From positions 2,976,001 through 3,040,000 of the forward strand of contig OY970196.1 of NCBI GenBank assembly GCA_963708205.1: a stretch of 64,000 nt of DNA, given 5' to 3'. Below are positions 42,181 to 51,878 of the stretch, one piece after another (position 1 is the first letter of the stretch; each line of letters begins with the position of its first letter). The position numbers and the translations under genes are program-made. The stretch comes from CAVYTF01 sp963708205. Lineage in GTDB: Bacteria; Bacteroidota; Bacteroidia; Chitinophagales; Chitinophagaceae. The notes under the pieces are model-generated. The model made no database searches. It saw nothing but the letters and a program-made list of their open reading frames with translations, and was not told the origin of the DNA.

Positions 42181-44850
42181 TTAATTAAGAGAAATATCTG
42201 TATTGTTTTCTAAAGAATCGTTAGATTTAATTGTTTCTGAGATACCATTTGTTTCGGGCAATGTGATTTCTGAAATAGCAGTTGTTTCTTCGATTTTTGA
42301 AATGGCTGCAATTTCATCATTGCCATCAAGCCTTATCAATGTTACACCTTGTGTTGCCCTGCCAGCCTGTTTTATATTGGCAACTGGCGTTCGAAGTGTG
42401 ATGCCTGATTTGCAAGTGATGATCAAATCTTCCGTTTCCATCACATCTAAAATACCAACCAATCTGCCTGTTTTTTCGGTAACGTTTATTGTTTTTACAC
42501 CTTTGCCTCCGCGATTGGTGATACGATAAACAGCTTCTCCATCTGCATCAATTAAAGGAGTTCTTTTGCCGAAGCCTTTCTCACTTACAACAAGTACCGT
42601 TTTTGATTTGTCGTGAATATCTACACATATCATACCAATCACCTCATCATTTTTTTCATCTACCTCAATTCCGGCAACACCAATAGCACCGCGGCCTGTA
42701 GGGCGAACTCTATCTTCAGGAAAGCGAATCGCGCGGCCACTTTTTACCGCAAGCATTATTTCATTTGTACCATTGGTCATTTTTGCTTCTATCAATTCAT
42801 CGCCTTCATTAATGGTAATTGCATTTACTCCATTTGCACGCGGACGACTAAAATCTTCCAGCGAAGTTTTTTTGATAATTCCTCTTTTTGTGCAAAGAAC
42901 AATGAAATGGCTCGTAACATAATCTTTGTCTTCTAACTTTTTTACGTCAATAATAGCACGCACTTTATCATCTGATGGCATTTGAATTAAATTCTGCATC
43001 GCACGTCCTTTGCTTTGTTTTTCACCTTCGGGAATCTCATAAACTTTCATCCAGTAACATCTTCCTTTTTCTGTGAAGAACATCATAGTATCATGCGTTG
43101 ATGCAACAAATAAATGTTCAACAAAATCTTCTTCACGCGTTTTGCTGCCAATCGCTCCTCTTCCGCCGCGACGCTGCTGACGGTAATCAGTTGCTGTGGT
43201 GCGTTTGATATAACCCAAATGTGAAATGGTAATAACAACATCTTCTTCTTTAATGAAATCAAGCATATTCATTTCATCGGCGAGATATTGTATTTCACTT
43301 TTGCGGGCATTGCCGAATTTTTCTTTTATTTCAATCAATTCTTTTTTAATTAAATCATATCGCAAAGATTCACTTCCAAGCAATTCATTCAGTCTTGAAA
43401 TAGTATTGATCAATTCATTGAATTCATCAATAATTTTATCACGCTCCATTCCTGTCAATCGCTGCAAACGCAACTCCAATATAGCTTTTGCCTGTGCCTC
43501 TGATAAGCCTTCAGCCTGTTTATAAAATTCGCCTGCCGCATTGGTGAATAAAGCCTGGTTGAGAAACCATTTTTCTTCTTTGCTTTTATTTATTAAAACT
43601 TCTTTGGCTTCATCAGGTGTTCTGCTGGCGCGAATTAATTTTATCACTTCGTCTAAATGATCAAGCGCCTTTAAATATCCTTCTAAAATATGCGCACGTT
43701 CTTCTGCTTTTTTTAATTCAAAGTTTGTTCTTCTTATCACCACTTCCATTCTGAATTCTATGAACTCGCTGATGAGTTCTTTTAAATTCAAAATTTTAGG
43801 ACGGCCTTTTGCGAGTGCTACGTTATTAATACCGTAGCTTGTTTGCAACTCAGTATATTTATATAATTGGTTGATGACTACATTCGCAACTGCATCACGT
43901 TTCAAATCAACAACAATGCGGTTTCCTTCGCGCTCGTTGCTTTCATTATTAACATGCGCAATTCCTTCAACTACTTTTTCATTCACCAATTGTCCTATCC
44001 TGTCTGTTAATCCATCCAGACTTACCTGGTAAGGAACTTCAGTAATAACAATTTGTTCTCTTCCGCTTTGCTTAACATCAACCCGGCATTTACCACGAAC
44101 CACTACCCTGCCGCGACCGGTAAGTAATGCCTGCTTTACGCCGCCTTCCATTCCATAAATTACACCACCTGTGGGAAAGTCGGGAGCCTTAACATACGTG
44201 ATCAATTCTTCACAGGAAATTTCTTTGTTATCAATATAAGCAACGCATCCATCAACCACTTCACCAAGATTGTGCGGCATCATGTTAGTAGCCATACCAA
44301 CGGCAATGCCGCTGGAACCATTGATCAATAATTGCGGAATGCGTGTGGGTAATACAACCGGCTCATTAAGCGAATCATCAAAGTTTAACTGGAAATCAAC
44401 CGTATCTTTTTCTATATCCTCCAGCATTGCTTCAGCCAATTTCTCCAAACGAATTTCTGTATATCGCATTGCTGCCGGAGGGTCGCCGTCCTGTGTGCCG
44501 AAATTTCCCTGACCATCTACCAAAGTATGCCGCATGGTAAATGGTTGAGCCATGCGCACGACAGTATCATAAATTGATGCATCTCCATGCGGATGATATT
44601 TGCCCATAACCTCACCAACTATTCGCGCGGATTTTTTGTAAGGACGATTGCTCGCATTTCCCAATTCATGCATTGCATATAAAACACGGCGGTGTACAGG
44701 TTTAAAGCCATCGCGCACATCCGGCAGCGCACGCCCGACAATGACACTCATTGAATAATCAATGTAAGATGTCTTCATCTGCTCTTCAATATTTACCTGT
44801 ATTATTCTGTCGTTGTCGCTGGTTGCTTCGGGTATCAAATTTTCTTCCAT
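42181..44850 (-). CDS. gyrA: DNA gyrase subunit A
   Basis: The DNA-cleaving subunit of gyrase, 889 residues. The active tyrosine is Y130 in AAMRYTEIRLEK. The quinolone-determining region reads 'GKYHPHGDASIYDTVVRMAQ'; the residue equivalent to E. coli Ser83 is Ala91, followed by Ser92 and Asp95 (the latter equivalent to Asp87), the same pattern as in mycobacterial GyrA. The GyrA box is seen as 'QRRGGRGAIG'. Six beta-propeller blades fill the C-terminal part, and an unusual Thr/Ser/Asn-rich acidic tail (about 35 residues) ends it. The TPR gene follows. Confidence 0.97.
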   Translation of the reverse strand: MEENLIPEATSDNDRIIQVNIEEQMKTSYIDYSMSVIVGRALPDVRDGFKPVHRRVLYAMHELGNASNRPYKKSARIVGEVMGKYHPHGDASIYDTVVRMAQPFTMRHTLVDGQGNFGTQDGDPPAAMRYTEIRLEKLAEAMLEDIEKDTVDFQLNFDDSLNEPVVLPTRIPQLLINGSSGIAVGMATNMMPHNLGEVVDGCVAYIDNKEISCEELITYVKAPDFPTGGVIYGMEGGVKQALLTGRGRVVVRGKCRVDVKQSGREQIVITEVPYQVSLDGLTDRIGQLVNEKVVEGIAHVNNESNEREGNRIVVDLKRDAVANVVINQLYKYTELQTSYGINNVALAKGRPKILNLKELISEFIEFRMEVVIRRTNFELKKAEERAHILEGYLKALDHLDEVIKLIRASRTPDEAKEVLINKSKEEKWFLNQALFTNAAGEFYKQAEGLSEAQAKAILELRLQRLTGMERDKIIDEFNELINTISRLNELLGSESLRYDLIKKELIEIKEKFGNARKSEIQYLADEMNMLDFIKEEDVVITISHLGYIKRTTATDYRQQRRGGRGAIGSKTREEDFVEHLFVASTHDTMMFFTEKGRCYWMKVYEIPEGEKQSKGRAMQNLIQMPSDDKVRAIIDVKKLEDKDYVTSHFIVLCTKRGIIKKTSLEDFSRPRANGVNAITINEGDELIEAKMTNGTNEIMLAVKSGRAIRFPEDRVRPTGRGAIGVAGIEVDEKNDEVIGMICVDIHDKSKTVLVVSEKGFGKRTPLIDADGEAVYRITNRGGKGVKTINVTEKTGRLVGILDVMETEDLIITCKSGITLRTPVANIKQAGRATQGVTLIRLDGNDEIAAISKIEETTAISEITLPETNGISETIKSNDSLENNTDISLN

Positions 44851-44882
44851 AAAAGCGCTTTCCTTATTATTTTGGGTGTTGC

Positions 44883-44890
44883 CAAAGGTA
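44883..44890 (-). promoter_or_regulatory. -7 box of gyrA
   Basis: TACCTTTG on the minus strand, 32 bases before the gyrA ATG. The -33 box is not clear. Confidence 0.45.
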
Positions 44891-45003
44891 AAGGATTTGA
44901 GATGTAAAGCTGCGTGCGAAAGAAGATTTTATAGTTTTTTTTGAATTGAACAGCAGATTTATTTCAGGATAATTTTCATGGTAAAACCTAAAAATCCATT
45001 TGG

Positions 45004-45245
45004 CTGCTCCCGACTTGACGATAGAGATAAAAAGGCCTCCTTTGCTTGCTCCCGACTTGGCGATAGACATAAAAAGGCCTCATTTGCCTGCTCCCGACTT
45101 GGCGATAGAGATAAAAAGACCTCATTTGCTTGCTCCCGGCTTGGCGATAGAGATAAAAAGGCCTCGTTTGGCTGCTCCCGACTTGGCGATAGAGATAAAA
45201 AGGCCTCATTTGCCTGCTCCCGACTTGGCGAGAGACATAAAATAG
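45004..45245. repeat. Tandem array C: 6 copies of a 42-bp unit
   Basis: TGCTCCCGACTTGGCGATAG starts at 45005, 45047, 45089, 45131, 45173 and 45215, exactly 42 bases apart; the second half of each unit reads about AGATAAAAAGGCCTCATTTG. Copies differ at a few positions. It lies in the divergent gyrA/flippase intergenic region. Long frames cross it on both strands only because 42 is divisible by three. There are no spacers, so it is not a CRISPR. Confidence 0.95.
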
Positions 45246-45338
45246 CTTTTCAGCCTGTTTATAGATTTTCATCAATCTAAAACTTCTATTTTTACTGCGT
45301 TGAATTCTTAATTTTAATTTTTACTTTTTATTTTTTTA

Positions 45339-46832
45339 ATGGGCATCGTAAGAAAACAATCCATTCAATCTTCTATTCTTATCTACATTGGTTTTGCTTT
45401 TGGCGCTTTTAATACGCTATATTTTTTCCCTCACTTTTTTACAACCGAACAATTTGGTTTAACAAGATTGTTGCTCGATGTTTCCATGTTGTTTGCAACA
45501 TTCTGCACGCTTGGAAGCACGCCTGCAACGCTAAAATTCAATCCATTTTACCGTTCTTATTTATCGCCGCAAAAAAATGATCTGCCTTTTCTCACCATCG
45601 CAGCCAGCATTGTTGGCTGCATTTTATTGATGATAATTATTCCGGCGAATAAAGATTTAATTATAAGAAAATTCGGTCAACGCTCGCCTTTGTTCGTTCA
45701 ATATTTTTCTTTGATCTATCCTTTGACAATTGCGTATACTTTCTGGACTTTATTTGAAGCACACTCCTGGAGTTTGCAAAATACAGTGATCACAAATTTT
45801 TTGAAAGAAGTTGGCTTTAGAGTGATGACGGCTTTATTTATTTTATTGTTTATTTTTCATTTTGTTGATTTTAATACATTCATTCATCTCTATTCTTTTT
45901 TGTATGTCGTTCCTGTTGCGATATTGCTTTGTTATTTATTTAGCACAAAACAATTCAAAATAAATTTCACTATAAGTTCGGTTACAAAAAGATTGGGAAA
46001 GCAAATTGTACTTTTTAGCCTGTTTGTTTTCTCAGGGCAATTTTTAAATATTGTTGCGCGAACAGCAGATGCCATCATCATTTCAAGTCAGTCAATTGGC
46101 GGTCTTGCAGACACGGCGGTTTTCACGATCGCAAGTTATATGGTTACGTTGATGGACGTGCCAATGCGCGGTATCACTGGCATTGCATCGTCTGTAGTGG
46201 CTTATGCATGGAAGGAAAAAGATCTGAAAAAGATAGATGAGATTTATAAAAAAACTGCACTTAATTTGATTATTATCGGTTTGGGAATTTGGGGTTTATT
46301 AATTCTAAATGCGCATAATGCGGTTGGATATTTTGGGGTAAAATATATAACACTTCCCACCCTTTTACTCTTGCTTGGCATTGCAAAATTAATTGATTTA
46401 GGAACTGGATTGAATGCACAAATTCTTCTTTCATCAAAATATTGGAGAGTAGATTTTATTACAAGTATGTGCTTCGTTTTAATATCAATTCCATTGAATA
46501 TTTTTTTGGTGAAAAAATATAATTTGCTCGGCGCTGCTTATGGAAATTTGATTGCGATTTGTTTTTATAATCTTGCGCGATATATTTTTATCTGGAAACT
46601 TTTTAAACTGCAGCCTTTTGATAAAAGAAATTTATATGCTTTGTTAATTGGAGCCATTGCTTTTAGCATTGCTTTTTTTATTCCGGTACAAAGAAACTTT
46701 TATGTTGATGCAGTAGTTAGAAGTGTTGTGTTTAGTGCATTGTATGTCGTTCCAATTTTTTATTTTAAAATATCTGCTGATCTTTCTGCATTACAAAAGG
46801 TTGGTTTGGATAAATTAAAAAGAAAAAAATAA
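45339..46832 (+). CDS. Polysaccharide/lipid-linked oligosaccharide flippase (MOP superfamily)
   Basis: A 497-residue protein with about fourteen hydrophobic helices, of the Wzx/MATE-like polysaccharide biosynthesis family: 'QSSILIYIGFAFGAFNTLYFFP' at the start, 'DAIIISSQSIGGLADTAVFTIASY' in the middle and 'YNLLGAAYGNLIAI' near the end. It would flip an undecaprenyl-linked glycan across the inner membrane. No glycosyltransferase is adjacent; the surface-polysaccharide genes lie 11 kb away at 56-59.7 kb. Confidence 0.85.
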   Translation: MGIVRKQSIQSSILIYIGFAFGAFNTLYFFPHFFTTEQFGLTRLLLDVSMLFATFCTLGSTPATLKFNPFYRSYLSPQKNDLPFLTIAASIVGCILLMIIIPANKDLIIRKFGQRSPLFVQYFSLIYPLTIAYTFWTLFEAHSWSLQNTVITNFLKEVGFRVMTALFILLFIFHFVDFNTFIHLYSFLYVVPVAILLCYLFSTKQFKINFTISSVTKRLGKQIVLFSLFVFSGQFLNIVARTADAIIISSQSIGGLADTAVFTIASYMVTLMDVPMRGITGIASSVVAYAWKEKDLKKIDEIYKKTALNLIIIGLGIWGLLILNAHNAVGYFGVKYITLPTLLLLLGIAKLIDLGTGLNAQILLSSKYWRVDFITSMCFVLISIPLNIFLVKKYNLLGAAYGNLIAICFYNLARYIFIWKLFKLQPFDKRNLYALLIGAIAFSIAFFIPVQRNFYVDAVVRSVVFSALYVVPIFYFKISADLSALQKVGLDKLKRKK

Positions 46833-46938
46833 TTTAATTCCTAAAAATATGGGTTGATTTTTTTTGATGGTTGAAAACAAAATAAAACTCTGCAATCTTT
46901 TTATATCTTCAATTTAAAACCAAAATTCTTTATAACTG

Positions 46939-48201
46939 ATGGAACGTTTTCAAGGATTGATAGGCATAGCACTCATTTTAGGAATAGCTTTTCTTTTCTC
47001 CAATAATAAAAAAAAGATCAATTACCGCTTAGTTATCAGTGGCATTTCTTTGCAGGTGATCATTGGTTTGCTTGTTTTTAAAGTATCAATCGTGAGTGTT
47101 TTTTTTCAAAAACTTGGGCATGTTATGGCTAATATTGAAGGTTATGCACGGCAAGGTGCAGCCTTTGTATATGGCGGTATTGCTGTAATACAGCCGAATG
47201 GCACTCCTACAAATTTTCTTAATAACGGATTTGTTTTTGCGTTTAATGTTACTGCAGCCATCATTCTTATTTGTGCACTTGCTGCAATTTTTTATCATTA
47301 TGGCATCATGCAAAAAGTTGTTGCAGTAATTGCAAAGGCAATGAATTTTATTATGCGTGTAAGCGGCGCCGAAGCTTTGAGTAATGTCGCGAGCGCATTT
47401 GTTGGACAGATAGAAGCGCAGGTTTTGATACGTCCTTATCTCGCAGGAATGACGAACAGTGAATTGCTTGCAAGCATGAGCGGAAGCCTGGCTTGCATTG
47501 CCGGAGGAATATTGATTGTATATGCAAATATGGGTGCGCAAGCAGGTATTGATCTTGCGCCAAAGCTAATAACAGCAAGCCTTATGGCTGCACCTGGCGC
47601 TTTGGTTATTTCTAAAATTGTTTTTCCTGAAACGCAGCAAAGTGAAACGATGGGCAAAGTAAAATTGCAGGTAAAAAGTCCTTATACAAATGTTATTGAT
47701 GCAATCTCGCATGGTGCTGGCGATGGTTTTAAAATCTCCATGAATGTTATTGCGATGCTCATTGGTTTTATTGCTGTTATTGCTTTATTGAATGATGTGT
47801 TGCTTTGGATTGGACATATTTTTAATCCAAATTTTAATTTAAGTATTAATTTAATTTTTAGTAAAATATTTTATCCTTTTGCATGGGCAATGGGCGTTCC
47901 AAAAGTTGATATTGCAAACGCAGCCACCTTACTTGGTCAAAAAATAACGTTGAATGAATTTGTTGCTTTTACAAATCTTACAAATAAATCCGTACCTGTT
48001 TTTACTGAAAAAGGTTTACTAATAATAAGCATTGCCATTTGTGGATTTGCAAATTTCAGCAGTGTTGGGATGCAGATCGGCGGCATTGGAGCTTTAGCTC
48101 CTGAACGAAGGACTGATCTTGCCCGTCTAGGCATGAAAGCCTTACTGTGCGGCACTTTGGCTTCTTATCTCTCTGCTACAATTGCGGGTATTTTAATGTA
48201 A
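46939..48201 (+). CDS. Concentrative nucleoside transporter (NupC/CNT)
   Basis: A 420-residue inner-membrane symporter that takes up nucleosides with H+ or Na+. CNT family motifs are clear: 'MNFIMRVSGAEALSNVASAFVGQIEAQVLIRPYL', with the nucleoside-binding G-x-E-A region, and 'FANFSSVGMQIGGIGALAPERR' near the C-terminus. About ten helices are present. It stands alone; a terminator follows at 48348. Confidence 0.92.
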   Translation: MERFQGLIGIALILGIAFLFSNNKKKINYRLVISGISLQVIIGLLVFKVSIVSVFFQKLGHVMANIEGYARQGAAFVYGGIAVIQPNGTPTNFLNNGFVFAFNVTAAIILICALAAIFYHYGIMQKVVAVIAKAMNFIMRVSGAEALSNVASAFVGQIEAQVLIRPYLAGMTNSELLASMSGSLACIAGGILIVYANMGAQAGIDLAPKLITASLMAAPGALVISKIVFPETQQSETMGKVKLQVKSPYTNVIDAISHGAGDGFKISMNVIAMLIGFIAVIALLNDVLLWIGHIFNPNFNLSINLIFSKIFYPFAWAMGVPKVDIANAATLLGQKITLNEFVAFTNLTNKSVPVFTEKGLLIISIAICGFANFSSVGMQIGGIGALAPERRTDLARLGMKALLCGTLASYLSATIAGILM

Positions 48202-48347
48202 AATTTTTAGAAATTTCTGCAACGAGGTTTTAAAAAGAATTTTTATTTTTCTTTAAACCTTAATTTTTTGCGCTTGTCTTAAACCACAAATGACGCAAAT
48301 GTCCTTTTAACCTTATTGATCTTTTTCTTATGCAGCAGGGTTAAAAC

Positions 48348-48384
48348 AGGGTGTCTCGCAGCGCGGGATGCCCTTATTTTTTTT
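48348..48384 (+). terminator. Terminator after the nucleoside transporter
   Basis: AGGGTGTCTCGC and GCGGGATGCCCT form an imperfect stem, followed by TTATTTTTTTT. Confidence 0.6.
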
Positions 48385-48391
48385 CATCTTT

Positions 48392-48826
48392 TTAATCACT
48401 ATATTTTCTTTTCTTCTTTTTCTTACGTCCTTCAAGTTCGTTTATCAAAGCTTCCGGTGTTGGATTTTTTGTAACCTGAATTGCAATTTGAAATAAACCC
48501 ATAACTAAAATCAATGAAAAAATTAATTCCTGCCATTTTATCCAATAACCCCAAACACTGTACAGCGCTGCGTTTCTGGGATTTTGATTATCATAAATTA
48601 TTTCAACCTTCTCTCCTTCTGAAAAATTTCTAAATAAATAATTTGCATCAATGAAGTAATTATTTTTATCAACTATAAAACTTGCTGTTGGAATATTCTT
48701 ATTAGCCACTTTTATAAAATGAATGGTGGCAATTGTATGTTCACCATCAAAAAAATCTGGTTGCCTGCTGAATAAAATGTATAAACTAAAAACAATTATG
48801 TAGAGAAGAATTACAACTTTGGTCAA
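48392..48826 (-). CDS. DUF3592-like membrane protein
   Basis: A 144-residue protein with one N-terminal helix (4-18), a small beta domain ('GEKVEIIYDNQNPRNAALYSVWGYW', typical of DUF3592) and a second helix (about 98-115). The C-terminus is very basic (GRKKKKKRKYSD). Function unknown. It is divergent from surE. Confidence 0.6.
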   Translation of the reverse strand: MTKVVILLYIIVFSLYILFSRQPDFFDGEHTIATIHFIKVANKNIPTASFIVDKNNYFIDANYLFRNFSEGEKVEIIYDNQNPRNAALYSVWGYWIKWQELIFSLILVMGLFQIAIQVTKNPTPEALINELEGRKKKKKRKYSD

Positions 48827-48947
48827 AATAAAATTTTAAGAAGCAAAAGTATTTCAATCATTCAATGTTAATTTTTATTTCATTTATTTTATCAGTTTTA
48901 TCGCATGATAATTACATAAAATCTCTTCTGCGTATATTGCGACATCT

Positions 48948-49745
48948 ATGGCAAAAGCAAAAAAAGTAAAGACAAAAAAACCTGTTATTTTAATTACGAA
49001 TGATGATGGCATTTCTTCGCCCGGCATAAAAGCTTTGGTAGAATGTGTAAGCGATTTAGGAAAGGTAATTGTTGTAGCACCGGACAGATCGCAAAGCGGC
49101 ATGGGGCATGCGATAACCATTGGTGAGCCATTGCGATTGCATAAGGTGCAATTATTTAAAAATGCTGAAGCATGGGAATGCAGCGGCACACCTGTTGATT
49201 GTGTGAAACTAGCTGTGGATAAGGTTTTGCATCGCAAGCCTGATATTTGTTTAAGCGGAATAAATCATGGTGCCAACCACTCGATCAACATCATTTATTC
49301 CGGCACAATGAGTGCTGCACTTGAAGCTGCTATTGAAAGCATTCCAAGTATTGGTTTTAGTTTATTGGACTATAGTTTGGAAGCAGATTTTTCAGGTGCA
49401 CAGAAATATGGGAGAATATTGGTGAAACAAATTTTAGGTAAAAAAATTGACAAGCATTTATGCCTGAATGTAAACATTCCAATTTCGCCTGCAAATCTTT
49501 TGAAAGGATTAAAAATTTGCAAACAGGCTTATGCGAAATATGAAGAAAAATTTGATGAGCGAAAAGATCCGTCAGGAAAAAATTATTATTGGCTCACTGG
49601 TGAATTTGTAAATTTTGATAAAGGGAAAGATACTGATGTTTGGGCGCTTGAAAATAATTTTGTAAGTGTTGTGCCTGTGCAATTTGATCTTACGAACTAT
49701 GAATTAAAAACGAAGCTCGAAAAAATTATTACAGATAATGTTTAA
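48948..49745 (+). CDS. surE: 5'/3'-nucleotidase SurE
   Basis: A metal-dependent nucleotidase/exopolyphosphatase. 'ILITNDDGISSPGIKAL' carries the metal ligands (D19, D20). 'VVAPDRSQSGMGHAIT', 'WECSGTPVDCVKLA' and 'LCLSGINHGANH'-type motifs follow in the expected order. Length 265 includes a basic start (MAKAKKVKTKK). Its 3' end overlaps the next ORF by eight bases, and lpxB follows, so the three genes probably form an operon. Confidence 0.93.
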   Translation: MAKAKKVKTKKPVILITNDDGISSPGIKALVECVSDLGKVIVVAPDRSQSGMGHAITIGEPLRLHKVQLFKNAEAWECSGTPVDCVKLAVDKVLHRKPDICLSGINHGANHSINIIYSGTMSAALEAAIESIPSIGFSLLDYSLEADFSGAQKYGRILVKQILGKKIDKHLCLNVNIPISPANLLKGLKICKQAYAKYEEKFDERKDPSGKNYYWLTGEFVNFDKGKDTDVWALENNFVSVVPVQFDLTNYELKTKLEKIITDNV

Positions 49746-50034
49746 AAAAGATAAGCTGGGCTTGGGTTTGCTGCTTGGATTTCTTGCACCGATTTTTGGC
49801 TTGACCATTTATTATTTTTTTGAATTTTTTCCAACCTTTTCTGTCAAAAGTTTTTTTGAGGCATTGCGTGAACAACCTTCTCTTATTACGTCTATTGCAA
49901 GCCTGTCAATGTTTGTGAATGTTGTGCTGCTAACTTTTTTCCTCAACAAACGTCATGATAAAACTGCGATTGGCGTTTTTGTTGCAACATTGATTTATGG
50001 CATTGCAGCGCTAATATTAAAAGCATTATTATAA
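49738..50034 (+). CDS. Small membrane protein between surE and lpxB
   Basis: A 98-residue protein with three hydrophobic segments (about 8-26, 48-68, 76-96). 'FEALREQPSLITSIASLSMFVNVVLLTFFLNKRHDKTAIGVFVATLIYG' is reminiscent of small conserved Bacteroidota membrane proteins, but no name is assigned. It starts inside the last codons of surE, implying coupled translation, and lies 87 bp before lpxB. Confidence 0.65.
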   Translation: MFKKDKLGLGLLLGFLAPIFGLTIYYFFEFFPTFSVKSFFEALREQPSLITSIASLSMFVNVVLLTFFLNKRHDKTAIGVFVATLIYGIAALILKALL

Positions 50035-50121
50035 AATCTTTTTACACAAAACTGTTGCATAAACTTCCTTGTTAACTAATTGTAATTTGCAATCATTATT
50101 CATTCCAGGTAACTCTTTTTT

Positions 50122-51246
50122 ATGAAGTATTACATTATTGCAGGCGAAGCAAGTGGTGATTTGCATGGCAGTAATCTTATTAAAGAAATAAAAAAACTTG
50201 ACGCAAATACAACCATCCAGGCATGGGGTGGTAATATGATGCAATCTTCAGGAGCCATGCTGGTAAAGCATTACAGCGAATTGGCGTTTATGGGATTTGC
50301 AGAAGTGATAATGAATTTAAAAACCATTTTTAGAAACTTAAAATTTTGCAAAGAAGATATTTTACAATTTCATCCTGATGTTTTAGTGTTGATAGATTAT
50401 CCTGGTTTTAATTTAAGAATTGCAAAATGGGCTAAGCAAAAAAAGTTAAAAGTTGTCTTTTATATTTCGCCGCAGGTGTGGGCATGGAAAGAAAGCCGTG
50501 TGCCGAAAATGAAAAAAAATATTGATAAAATGATTGTCATTCTTCCATTTGAAAAAGATTACTATAAAACAAAATGGAACTGGAATGTTGAATATGTCGG
50601 TCATCCTTTGGTAAAAGTTATAGAAGATTTTAAGTCGTCAGAAAATCAATCTGCATCAGAAAATAAAAACGTAATTGCATTGCTTCCCGGCAGCCGTAAA
50701 CAGGAGATCTTAAAAAAACTTCCCGTCATGCTTGAAGTAAGCAAATCATTTCCTGAAGAGCAATTTGTTGTTGCAAAAGCACCTTCTTTGGATGATGATT
50801 TTTATCAGCCCTTAATTAAAAATTACGCGAATGTTTCTACTGTAAAAAATAAAACCTATCATTTATTAAATCATTCAAAAGCCGCGCTGGTAACGAGCGG
50901 AACTGCAACACTCGAAACTGCTTTGTTTGAAGTTCCGGAAATTGTTTGTTATAAAACAAGCAATATCAGTTATCAAATCGGCAAGCGCTTAATAAAAATT
51001 AAATTCATCTCGCTTGTTAATCTTATCATGAATAAATTAGTAGTAAAAGAGCTTATTCAAGATACTTTAACTGTTGACAATTTAAAAAAAGAATTAAGTG
51101 ATTTATTGTATAATACTCAACGACAGCAACAACTTAAGCGTGATTATCAAACCTTAAAAAATATTTTATCTGCAGATGAAAATGCTTCTGCAAAAGCTGC
51201 AAAAATTGTTTATGAATTTGCTTCGGCACAAAAAAAATTAGTTTAA
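50122..51246 (+). CDS. lpxB: Lipid-A-disaccharide synthase
   Basis: A GT-B glycosyltransferase (family 19) that joins UDP-2,3-diacylglucosamine and lipid X to form the disaccharide core of lipid A at the inner membrane. 'YIIAGEASGDLHGSNL' is the hallmark N-terminus. 'WAWKESRVPKMKKNIDKMIVILPFE', 'VGHPLV', 'LLPGSRKQEI' and 'VTSGTATLETALF' follow in order. Length 374 is normal. It is probably the last gene of the surE operon. Confidence 0.95.
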   Translation: MKYYIIAGEASGDLHGSNLIKEIKKLDANTTIQAWGGNMMQSSGAMLVKHYSELAFMGFAEVIMNLKTIFRNLKFCKEDILQFHPDVLVLIDYPGFNLRIAKWAKQKKLKVVFYISPQVWAWKESRVPKMKKNIDKMIVILPFEKDYYKTKWNWNVEYVGHPLVKVIEDFKSSENQSASENKNVIALLPGSRKQEILKKLPVMLEVSKSFPEEQFVVAKAPSLDDDFYQPLIKNYANVSTVKNKTYHLLNHSKAALVTSGTATLETALFEVPEIVCYKTSNISYQIGKRLIKIKFISLVNLIMNKLVVKELIQDTLTVDNLKKELSDLLYNTQRQQQLKRDYQTLKNILSADENASAKAAKIVYEFASAQKKLV

Positions 51247-51293
51247 CAAAACCTACACTCCTTCTTTTTCGTTATTACTTTATAAAAATTTTT

Positions 51294-51752
51294 ATGAAAA
51301 AGATAATCGCAATCATAACATCAATTTGCTCATTTGCTTTCATTTCTCATGCGCAACAATTTGCCGTTACAAAAACAGATGCCGAATGGAAAAAAATGCT
51401 TTCTGCAGAATCTTATGAAGTCACTCGGCATGGAGGCACTGAAACGTCCTATCAAAATGCATATTGGAATAATCATGCAAGCGGAACATATTATTGCATT
51501 TGCTGTGGAAGAAAATTATTTTCAAGCGATACAAAATTTGATAGTCACACAGGTTGGCCAAGTTTTTGGTCGCCCGTAAACAAAGATGCCGTTGCCGTAA
51601 GAAGCGACAATAGTTTGGGCATGGAACGCGATGAAGTATATTGTCCCAATTGTGGCGCGCATCTCGGTCACGTTTTCGATGACGGTCCTAAACCAACAGG
51701 GCTGCGGTATTGCATGAATTCGGCCGCTTTAAAATTTGTAGCTGCAAAATAA
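51294..51752 (+). CDS. msrB: Exported peptide-methionine (R)-S-oxide reductase
   Basis: Reduces methionine R-sulfoxide in proteins. The zinc cysteines are in C68-x-x-C71 and C117-x-x-C120, and the catalytic cysteine is C140 in 'GLRYCMNS'. 'FDSHTGWPSFW' and 'GHVFDDGP' are conserved. Unlike cytoplasmic MsrB it has a signal peptide (residues 1-20, ending SHAQ), so it should act in the periplasm. It is followed by a cytochrome b and a molybdoenzyme, which suggests a periplasmic redox-repair neighbourhood. Confidence 0.93.
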   Translation: MKKIIAIITSICSFAFISHAQQFAVTKTDAEWKKMLSAESYEVTRHGGTETSYQNAYWNNHASGTYYCICCGRKLFSSDTKFDSHTGWPSFWSPVNKDAVAVRSDNSLGMERDEVYCPNCGAHLGHVFDDGPKPTGLRYCMNSAALKFVAAK

Positions 51753-51878
51753 TTTTTATTATTTTTTTTGGTGACCATCTGTAGAATATGCATTGAGCAC
51801 CGCTTGCGACGCTCCGTTCAAATCCAGAATACAATTAAGCTTTTTTTGAGAAGAAAATTTTAGTATAAATTTACTGCG

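Noticed and set aside
44978..45280. Long ORFs on both strands through array C (100, 95 and 81 codons)
   Set aside because: They exist because a 42-bp period without stop codons keeps several frames open on both strands. Protein composition (repeated ACSRLGDRDKK-type words) has no recognisable family and no frame is favoured.
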